Of a DNA stretch of 10,242 nucleotides, positions 1-5,268 are shown piece after piece. The DNA is from Planctomycetota bacterium (lineage in GTDB: Bacteria; Planctomycetota; Phycisphaerae; WQYP01). Both the position numbers and the translations under genes were made by a program. Within the stretch, counting starts at the first letter, position 1. The number at the start of each line of letters is the position of its first letter. The DNA is taken from assembly GCA_021798635.1 (NCBI GenBank), contig JAJZGH010000187.1:1-10242 (forward strand). Direction: 5' to 3'. Under the pieces are notes generated by a model. The model searched no databases. It was not told where the DNA came from and worked only from the letters and a program-made list of their open reading frames with translations.

Positions 1-8
1 GTTCCGCT

Positions 9-28
9 AAAACTTCTCGCGAAGTTTT
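9..28. other. Hairpin at the left edge (leader processing stem or terminator)
   Basis: AAAACTTC and GAAGTTTT form a perfect 8-bp stem around a TCGC loop. In the minus-strand rRNA leader it would sit between boxA and the expected 16S start, where precursor processing stems occur. The A/T ends also resemble a short bidirectional terminator. The sequence cannot decide between these. Confidence 0.4.
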
Positions 29-81
29 GTGCATGCGGTTCCAGCCTGCCACATCCTCGTGGCGTCCTTAACCATGTTTAC

Positions 82-94
82 TTGTCAAAGAGCA
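82..94 (-). promoter_or_regulatory. boxA antitermination site of an rRNA leader
   Basis: The minus strand reads TGCTCTTTGACAA, almost the textbook boxA (TGCTCTTTAACAA in Escherichia coli rrn). NusB and NusE (S10) bind this RNA element and protect rRNA transcription from Rho. Here it lies about 155 bases downstream of the TTGACA promoter and about 80 bases before the window edge, so a 16S gene would be expected shortly to the left on the minus strand. Confidence 0.65.
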
Positions 95-132
95 AAGCAA
101 ATAAGCTTCCACAACTCTTTCCAACCAACCTT

Positions 133-149
133 CGGGACAAGAAATCCCG
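133..149 (-). promoter_or_regulatory. boxB-like hairpin in the rRNA leader
   Basis: A 5-bp inverted repeat (CGGGA / TCCCG, 7-base loop) lies between the promoter and boxA on the minus strand. In rrn leaders a small hairpin commonly precedes boxA. The stem is short, so by itself this is weak evidence; its position is what makes it worth recording. Confidence 0.4.
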
Positions 150-248
150 CGGCTGACTTTATGAGCCGTCTTCAACACGAAAAGCTTTTTTGGATCAAAG
201 CCCGGTGTTGGTCCCTGCGGCAACTTTCGTTCCCATCAGGGAGGAACT

Positions 249-276
249 ATGTTACCAAGGGTTTTGTTTATGTCAA
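249..276 (-). promoter_or_regulatory. Strong sigma70-type promoter, probably of an rRNA operon
   Basis: Read on the minus strand there is a perfect TTGACA (276 to 271), a 16-bp spacer and TAACAT (254 to 249). Just upstream, at about 287-299, is an A/T-rich block that would suit an UP element. It fires leftwards, and no open reading frame worth calling lies between it and the window edge. Instead a boxB-like hairpin and a boxA follow about 100-170 bases downstream, the usual order in a ribosomal RNA leader. That it is an rrn promoter is inferred from this arrangement; the 16S gene itself is outside the window. Confidence 0.6.
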
Positions 277-364
277 GCGTGCCTGAAAATTTTATTTTTC
301 CGCCGCCGCAACTTTTGTTTCAGACAAACTCTTTTGTCCGTCGCAAAAGCCGCATCAGAAGCAC

Positions 365-384
365 CTAATCACCGAAGCGATTAG
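365..384 (-). other. UUCG tetraloop hairpin upstream of the rRNA promoter
   Basis: On the minus strand, CTAATCGC and GTGATTAG pair as an 8-bp stem (one G-U) around a TTCG tetraloop with a C-G closing pair, a very stable RNA fold. No T tract follows. It lies about 90 bases upstream of the putative rrn promoter. It may mark the 3' end of transcription from the transposon side or be the end of an older gene; its role is not clear. Confidence 0.4.
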
Positions 385-790
385 ATTAACAATCCGATAG
401 AGGAATGATAGCAGAACCCCAAAAAAACGCAACTGGACTCCAAGTATTTTTATGAATCACTGACGCGCAACACCCTCATCCGGACAGCCTACGATCGGCG
501 GACTACCACGCACAGAACCCGGAGCCTCTAACACCACATCCAGTAGAGGCGAGCGGAAATTTGAAGAGATGCTCTGAAAATTCTGGCATCGGACAGGCAA
601 TTCAGAATTGCACGTAAAGAGACCGCGGATTTCGCTGATCACGCGGATAGACTCCGAGCTTCGGAAAAATCTCAAATTTGAAATTTGGAATCTCAAGTTA
701 GCACTATTTAAGGCGTGAGAATAGAAAATAGATGTTGGACCGGAGGAGGGACATTCCCGCCTGGGCGACAGCCACGCTTTTGTGCCAGCC
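385..790. repeat. Gene-free stretch with degenerate dispersed repeats
   Basis: No reading frame here has a recognisable product. Two intergenic repeat types can be seen. At about 618-652 the minus strand reads ATCCGCG...ATCCGCGGTCT followed by a T-rich run, and a second copy lies at about 5028-5058. At about 668-700 there is an A/T-rich stretch of alternating TCAAATTTGAAATTT-type words. Such sequences recur in planctomycete and verrucomicrobial intergenic DNA and give rise to spurious small ORFs; that statement is from memory. A 13-bp word, CATCGGACAGGCA (587-599), recurs at 1668-1680 on the other side of the transposase remnant. Confidence 0.45.
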
Positions 791-1409
791 TCATTTGCTG
801 AAGAGATCCTTCCATCGTTGTTGCAGGTGCCGGAACAAATCCGAACGATGTTCCAGGATTCGATCCAGACACCGATACAATCGATTCTTGGAGGCCACGG
901 AAGCATCGACCTGCACACCATGGCACTGCCATTAAAAACCACTGCCGATGCAGCCGGAACTCGCTGCCTGGAGCGACGAGGCGATTGATGACCAGCAACG
1001 CCAGTACCTTCTGCCATTGCACACCCGATCGCCCGTCCGCCTTCAGACGCGAATGCCAGAACTGATCCAACTGCAACTGCCGCCACAATTCGCAACCCAG
1101 CCAGCAGCCACCATAACTTCGCGGGCGATGCAGCTTGATTTGATCCAAACGAATGGCCACACTGTTGAGTTGCTCCGGCGGTACCACGTCAGGCGTGGCA
1201 AACAGCGTCATCCTTTGCGTTTGATTGCCAACGGGATCAAAGACCTGCAAGGCTCTGCGCCAGGACTCTTCCTGATCGCTGGTAAGTTCGCCGAGGTAAA
1301 TCACCTGCTGCTGTACCCATTGGCCCAAAGCGCTGCGCTGCTTTTCCATCACACGGTGATAGGTGTGTTTCTTACCGTTCTTCTTACGATCAGTGGCACT
1401 GATGAACAT
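791..1409 (-). pseudogene. Decayed IS1634-family transposase (N-terminal fragment)
   Basis: The frame opening at the ATG at 1409 encodes a stretch with the IS1634-family N-terminal pattern: RKKNGKKHTYHRVMEKQR, then VIYLGELTSDQEESWRRAL, then RPRSYGGCWLGCELWRQLQLDQFW, then VLALLVINRLVAPGSEFRLH. After HRQWF the frame breaks at a run of five A/T (934-938). A second shift near 910-922 restores the family pattern as NRLYRCLDRILEHRSDLF and RHLQQRWKDLF, ending in TGA at 791-793. Complete family members are roughly 500-600 residues; only about 200 are traceable here. The break comes just before the expected YDLTSTYF segment with the first catalytic aspartate, so the product cannot be active. No convincing terminal inverted repeats were found. 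It is a relic, and its open frames should not be annotated as proteins. Confidence 0.75.
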
Positions 1410-1485
1410 GTGTACCAATATCGCAAAAGGCAGAAAAAATTGATACAGCCGGCCGCAAAAGTAGGTCTGTACCGGACGGGTTTTG

Positions 1486-1518
1486 AAAAAAAATACCGCC
1501 TGGCGCTACCGCCAAGGC
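1486..1518 (-). terminator. Candidate intrinsic terminator downstream of dprA
   Basis: On the minus strand GCCTTGGCG and CGCCAGGC pair around a GTAG loop with one bulged base. Four to five bases later comes a run of eight T (1493 to 1486). It lies about 190 bases beyond the dprA stop and is well placed to end the aroB-dprA transcript. The gap between stem and U tract is slightly long, which lowers confidence. Confidence 0.5.
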
Positions 1519-1577
1519 CACTTAAATATTTTTTCAGCCCCAAAAGCCACGCAAAGTGCGAAGGTTGGGCTGGCTCG

Positions 1578-1694
1578 TCGTCTCTATTCGCTGTTCATTA
1601 TTCATTTGATGCTGTCCCCTGTAACCCGTCACCTCGTTTAGCATCTGGCATCGGCCCGCAACGTAAACATCGGACAGGCAGGCGGGACGCCTGC
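1578..1694. repeat. Mosaic of dispersed intergenic repeats with a GCAGGCG inverted repeat
   Basis: At 1678-1694, GCAGGCG and CGCCTGC form a perfect 7-bp inverted repeat around GGA, followed by GCTAC. This resembles the GGGACGCCTG-type palindromic repeat that I recall being scattered through planctomycete and verrucomicrobial intergenic regions. The preceding bases (about 1585-1660) are low-complexity segments of a similar intergenic kind (CTCTATTCGCTGTTC, CTGTAACCCGTCACC). There is no gene in 1410-1701. The inverted repeat ends 7 bases from the dprA stop and could help protect or end its mRNA. Confidence 0.5.
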
Positions 1695-1701
1695 GCTACT
1701 T

Positions 1702-2976
1702 CTAACTCCGGTCCTGAACACTACGCTCAGGATTCAGTGTGTACCGGCGATCGGGTTGGCGGCGGAGGACGCCGGAGATTTCAAGGAAGGTGAGTTCAGC
1801 CATGATAACAGCGGGGGGCAGGGCCGCCGAGGCGCAGAGTTCATCCACGTCCAGGGATTCGCCGGTGAAGCAGGCGAGGATGCGTTTTTGCGGGGTGGTT
1901 AATTCGGCCTGGGGTGGTGTGTTGGAATCGGAATTCCCGGACGCTGATGACGAATATAAATTGCTTTCGGCAACTGGAGCGGAGGGCCCGCGGGCCGTGC
2001 GGCGCTTTGGGGCCGCGGTAACTGCTTCGGGATCAGCCGTGGTAATTAAATCACTGTGGCCGATGCCACGCAAAATATCATCGACCGATTCCACCAAAGC
2101 GGCGGCTCCGGTTTTAATTAAATGGTGCGTGCCGCTGCTGGCGATGGAGTCCACGCGCCCGGGCAGGGCAAATACTTCACGGGCGTAATCATCGGCGGCG
2201 AGCCGGGCGGTGATCAGGGAGCCGCTGCGCAAGTTGGCTTCTACCACCAGAATTCCCAGGGACATTCCCGTGATAATGCGGTTGCGGGGCGGGAAATTTT
2301 CCGGCAGCGGCGGTGAATCCGGCGGTAATTCACTGATGACTGCACCGCGGTCTTCCTGGACAATGCGATCATACAGGTCTGCGTTTTCCTGCGGATAGCA
2401 GTGGCCCAACCCGCAGCCCTGCACCACGATGGTGCGCCCGCCGGCACGCAAAGCTCCGGTATGGGCGGCGGTGTCAATGCCACGCGCCCCGCCGCTGACA
2501 ATGGTTACGGCGGCTTCGGCGAGACCCGCGGCAAATTTACCGGCCTGCTCCCGGCCATAAAGTGTGCAACGCCGTGAGCCGACAATTCCCACCGCCAGCA
2601 TATCTTCACGGAGAATCCTTCCGCGGATATACAGCACCGTCGGTGGATCGGCAATGCGGGTGAGGCCCGGCGGCCATTGGGCGTGATCCGGGCAGATCAC
2701 GCCGATATGCCGCTGCCGGCAATCCGCCAGAATTTCATCAATGTTCGTATGTTCGCGGCTGCGGGCGATAGCCTGTGCGCGACTTTGACCAATGCCCTCC
2801 ACCTGAGCTAACTGTGCGGGCGAGGCAGATAAAATATTTTCCGGTGTGTGCAGTGCGTCCAGCAAACGCCGCAGCAGCACCGGGCCGATGCCATTGCATA
2901 GAGAAAGCGTCAGCCACGCGGCAAGCCGTTGCGGCGACGGGTCGGCGGGGACGGATGCGGAATCAGCGGCACTCAT
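1702..2976 (-). CDS. dprA: DNA processing protein DprA (Smf), RecA loader
   Basis: A 424-residue DprA. In natural transformation the family binds incoming single-stranded DNA in the cytoplasm and loads RecA onto it; it is also widespread in bacteria with no known competence. Visible parts: an N-terminal helix-hairpin-helix-like region (about 17-75, with NGIGPVLLRRLL and VEGIGQSRAQAI), then the Rossmann-type DprA core. The core has VGSRR (132-136), SGGARGIDTAAH (161-172), the family signature FPPRNRIITG (228-237) and SGSLITARLA (251-260). A low-complexity Ser/Ala/Thr linker (about 315-357) joins a C-terminal winged-helix domain (about 358-416). The long linker makes it larger than the usual 350-390 residues. 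The ATG at 2976 shares ATGA with the aroB stop, so translation is probably coupled and the start is well supported. Confidence 0.93.
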   Translation of the reverse strand: MSAADSASVPADPSPQRLAAWLTLSLCNGIGPVLLRRLLDALHTPENILSASPAQLAQVEGIGQSRAQAIARSREHTNIDEILADCRQRHIGVICPDHAQWPPGLTRIADPPTVLYIRGRILREDMLAVGIVGSRRCTLYGREQAGKFAAGLAEAAVTIVSGGARGIDTAAHTGALRAGGRTIVVQGCGLGHCYPQENADLYDRIVQEDRGAVISELPPDSPPLPENFPPRNRIITGMSLGILVVEANLRSGSLITARLAADDYAREVFALPGRVDSIASSGTHHLIKTGAAALVESVDDILRGIGHSDLITTADPEAVTAAPKRRTARGPSAPVAESNLYSSSASGNSDSNTPPQAELTTPQKRILACFTGESLDVDELCASAALPPAVIMAELTFLEISGVLRRQPDRRYTLNPERSVQDRS

Positions 2977-4088
2977 GCGGTGGAGGCTCCGTGCTGTTGA
3001 ATATAACTGATGGCCTGCAAAATCTGATTTTCCGGAATATCCGCGGCGATGCGCGCGTGGCCGATATGTTCTGCGGGCAAAATTAACCGCAGGCGTCCGG
3101 AGATAATTTTTTTATCGCTGCCCATTGCTTTAAGAACCGCAGCGGGGTCCGCGATGGCGATGCGTACAGGCAGGCCGATGCGGGTCAGCAGAGATTCTAC
3201 AGCCAACGCGGACGCGGGTGGGAATTCTCCCCGTTCCGCGGCCAGACGGCAGGCCGCCACCACGCCCAGCGATACAGCCTGTCCATGTGCCAGATTGGAA
3301 TAGCCCGCCAACGTTTCCAGGGCATGGCCAAATGTGTGGCCCAGGTTCAGCAGTGCTCGATCACCGCGTTCAAAGGGATCGGCCATGACCACGGCCGCTT
3401 TAATTTGAACATTCCACGCTACAAGTTCCGCCAGCGTCGCCGGATCGCAGGCGAGCACAGCGGATAAATTGTGTTCAATAAATTCAAAGAGCCGGGTATC
3501 TTTGATAATGGCATGTTTCACACATTCGGCCAGGCCGCACTGAATTTCCAGCGGCGGAAGTGTCTTAAATGTTGTGACATCAGTAAATACGGCGGCGGGC
3601 TGATGAAATGCGCCAATGAGATTTTTTCCCATCGCATGATCCACCCCCACTTTTCCCCCCACGCTGGCATCTACCGCCGCCAGAAGCGTGGTAGGCACCT
3701 GAATAAACGGCACGCCCCGGAGCAGCGTGGAACTGACAAACCCGGCCAGATCGCCGGTTACGCCGCCACCAAGCGCAAGGACCGGGCTGGAGCGTTCCAG
3801 GCGGGCGGAAAGCAATGCGTCGTACGCGGCAGCAACCGTGTGGAGCGTTTTATTAGATTCGCCGGCGGGGAAGACAAAACTGCAAACGCGGTAGCCGGCG
3901 GATTCCAGAGAAGCCTTCACCGTGGGAAGATAATATGTTGCAACGTGATCATCGGTAACGATAGCGCAGGAAGGGGACGGTGCACGTTGTTTTATCCGCT
4001 GTCCCAGTTCCGAAAGCAGGTGCGAACCCACATGCACGGGATAGGCGATGGCGGCGGAGGGTGGAAGTTGTATATGAATATCTGACAT
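2973..4088 (-). CDS. aroB: 3-dehydroquinate synthase AroB
   Basis: Converts 3-deoxy-D-arabino-heptulosonate 7-phosphate to 3-dehydroquinate, the second step of the shikimate pathway, in the cytoplasm, using NAD+ and a divalent metal. Numbered from MSDIHIQL (371 residues): PAGESNKT (74-81); the nucleotide-binding LALGGGVTGDLAGF (104-117); VPTTLLAAVDASVGGKVGVD (131-150) with the conserved lysines K146 and K155. The metal ligands of the family match E188 (LAECVKHA), H251 (NLGHTFGHALE) and H268 (LAHGQAV). All key residues are present and the length is typical. I chose the ATG at 4088 because homology begins there; an in-frame ATG at 4127 would add 13 residues with no family resemblance. Neither start has a good Shine-Dalgarno sequence. 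It is first in an operon with dprA. Confidence 0.95.
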   Translation of the reverse strand: MSDIHIQLPPSAAIAYPVHVGSHLLSELGQRIKQRAPSPSCAIVTDDHVATYYLPTVKASLESAGYRVCSFVFPAGESNKTLHTVAAAYDALLSARLERSSPVLALGGGVTGDLAGFVSSTLLRGVPFIQVPTTLLAAVDASVGGKVGVDHAMGKNLIGAFHQPAAVFTDVTTFKTLPPLEIQCGLAECVKHAIIKDTRLFEFIEHNLSAVLACDPATLAELVAWNVQIKAAVVMADPFERGDRALLNLGHTFGHALETLAGYSNLAHGQAVSLGVVAACRLAAERGEFPPASALAVESLLTRIGLPVRIAIADPAAVLKAMGSDKKIISGRLRLILPAEHIGHARIAADIPENQILQAISYIQQHGASTA

Positions 4089-4105
4089 GGGGGAAGATTT
4101 TAGCG

Positions 4106-4157
4106 GAAAGTTTTCATTTATGCCCATCCGCTGAAGAACCGAGATCAGAAAGTTTTC
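4106..4157 (-). promoter_or_regulatory. Paired GAAAACTTTC motifs in the aroB leader
   Basis: The 10-mer GAAAACTTTC (minus strand) occurs twice, at 4148-4157 and 4106-4115. Each copy has internal dyad symmetry (GAAA, AC, TTTC). The spacing is 42 bases, four helical turns, so both copies face the same side of the DNA. They lie between the upstream gene's terminator and the aroB start, where the aroB promoter must be. A regulator binding as a pair of dimers would fit; the regulator is unknown. Confidence 0.35.
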
Positions 4158-4166
4158 GCAATGGGT

Positions 4167-4199
4167 AAAAAAAGCCCCGCAGGGTATTGGCTGCGGGGC
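4167..4199 (-). terminator. Strong intrinsic terminator of the Gly/Pro-rich gene
   Basis: GCCCCGCAG (4174-4182) and CTGCGGGGC (4191-4199) form a perfect 9-bp stem with an 8-base loop. On the minus strand the stem is followed at once by seven T (4173 to 4167). It begins 30 bases past the stop of the secreted-protein gene and separates it from aroB, so the two are independent transcription units. Confidence 0.88.
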
Positions 4200-4229
4200 G
4201 GGGTGAGTATGAGAATCTATGGGGAGACG

Positions 4230-4859
4230 TTATTGGCCAGGCGGCGGGCCGCCGGGCCCACCCGGGCCATTAGGGCCACCGCGACCGCCAAAACCGCCAG
4301 GACCACCAGGACCACGTCGGCCTTTTCTTAACGTAAGGGTACCGGCGTTCGCGGTGGTGCCGGGCTTGACCACCAGCGGTTTATTGCTGTGGCCAAAGCC
4401 ATCGCGGCGTTTCATCGCTACGACGGCATATTTACCCACCGGAGCGTTTTTAAGGGTGAAGGTGCCATCGGCGGCGGTTTTGGTTACTCCCAAAATCAGC
4501 ATGTGCTTGATCCAAACGGATTGTCCAGCCTTGACTTTAATGTGGCCTTGCGGCCCGGGGCCGCCTGGGCCTCCAGGTCCGCCTGGCCCACCGCCCGGGC
4601 CGCCGAAACCACCGGGGCCCCCGGGGCCACCCGGCCCGCCGGGACCGCCATCCGGCGGCATGACGGCACCTTTTGGCAATCGCATAACACGAACCATGGC
4701 CCCGCCGACCGGATTGCCGTTGCTGTCAACGACTTTTCCGGTGACCGTCCCGGTTTTCCCGCTGTCGGCGGCATGGCTGGTGCTCGCCATGGCGGGCAAC
4801 GCCATCGCGATGACCCCGGCCAGCGCTATACCCAGAAAATCCAAATTAAAAACTCGCAT
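4230..4859 (-). CDS. Secreted carboxypeptidase-regulatory-like protein with two Gly-Gly-Pro tracts
   Basis: A 209-residue protein of unknown function. Residues 1 to about 31 form a signal peptide (hydrophobic FLGIALAGVIAMALPAMA, possible cleavage after SHA). GTVTGKVVDSNGNPVGGAMVRV (37-58) and TAADGTFTLKNAPVGKYAVVA (128-148) are the two halves of a carboxypeptidase-regulatory-like/CnaB-like beta sandwich, which ends near TLTLRK (174-179). Between the halves lies a tract of mostly Gly-Gly-Pro triplets (71-103). A second tract with extra Phe, Arg and Asn forms the C-terminus (183-209). Glycine plus proline triplets may form polyproline-II-type or collagen-like strands; this is inference. The start at 4859 is preceded by AAAAGGAG 7 bases upstream, a clear ribosome-binding site, and the frame 5' of it has no homology. 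The gene is monocistronic, closed by the terminator at 4167-4199. Probable location: periplasm or cell surface. Confidence 0.82.
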   Translation of the reverse strand: MRVFNLDFLGIALAGVIAMALPAMASTSHAADSGKTGTVTGKVVDSNGNPVGGAMVRVMRLPKGAVMPPDGGPGGPGGPGGPGGFGGPGGGPGGPGGPGGPGPQGHIKVKAGQSVWIKHMLILGVTKTAADGTFTLKNAPVGKYAVVAMKRRDGFGHSNKPLVVKPGTTANAGTLTLRKGRRGPGGPGGFGGRGGPNGPGGPGGPPPGQ

Positions 4860-5268
4860 TGACAGACTCCTTTTATCAGGGCCTCGCATAAGCCAACCGG
4901 ACCACCCGATTGCACCAGCCGCGGCATCTGCTGTATTAGTACACCGTCGGTGCGCGGCGGTTTCAAAATGTGCATCGATGCAACCCGAATACACCGCCGA
5001 TGCCTCGGAGAACCGAAGCCCCGTATTTATCCGCGTTATCCGCGGTCTTTTTGCCCTCTTTTTCAGGTGGCATACCGGCACGGGATTTCGACTGTGCGCC
5101 AGAGGATCATGGTACGCGTCCAAAGGTCGTCCCGTATCACCGGCACATTAAATGTGCCGGCTAACATAGGGGTTCTTCGCCGGCGGCGTTAATTCGGGTG
5201 CTCGTCTGCGAAATGCGATTATTTGCCCCGGATTGTTAAAAACATTGATTTGTCATAGGCTCTATGTC
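4860..5268. promoter_or_regulatory. Divergent intergenic region between the secreted-protein gene and the alpha-galactosidase gene
   Basis: Promoters for both flanking genes must lie in these 409 bases, but I see no convincing -35/-10 pair for either. The region holds the perfect 12-bp palindrome TGCATCGATGCA (4971-4982), a dispersed-repeat copy at about 5028-5058 (TTATCCGCGTTATCCGCGG and a T-rich tail) and the 21-bp palindrome listed separately. Its reading frames have no recognisable product. Confidence 0.5.
5140..5160. promoter_or_regulatory. 21-bp perfect palindrome, candidate operator of the alpha-galactosidase gene
   Basis: CCGGCACATT and AATGTGCCGG form perfect 10-bp arms around a single central A. 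It lies 108 bases before the alpha-galactosidase ATG. A one-base centre is poor for a hairpin but typical of a binding site for a dimeric repressor, and no T tract follows, so a terminator is unlikely. No regulator gene is in the window; a sugar-responsive factor encoded elsewhere is a guess. Confidence 0.45.

Noticed and set aside
457..1095. Open frame of 212 codons on the minus strand
   Set aside because: Part of it follows a frameshifted transposase frame and the rest translates dispersed repeats; codon content and sequence do not resemble a real protein.
948..1793. Open frame of 281 codons on the plus strand
   Set aside because: It runs antisense to the transposase remnant and the end of dprA and reads through intergenic repeats; it is a shadow frame.
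4219..5151. Pro/Gly-rich frame on the plus strand (GPPGPP-type repeats) that looks like collagen
   Set aside because: It is the complement of the Gly-Gly-Pro gene; the minus strand has a signal peptide, a good ribosome-binding site, a known fold and a terminator.
5234..5266. Promoter TTGTTA, 17 bp, TAGGCT just before the alpha-galactosidase gene
   Set aside because: The -10 match is poor (3 of 6) and the spacing alone is not enough to call it.
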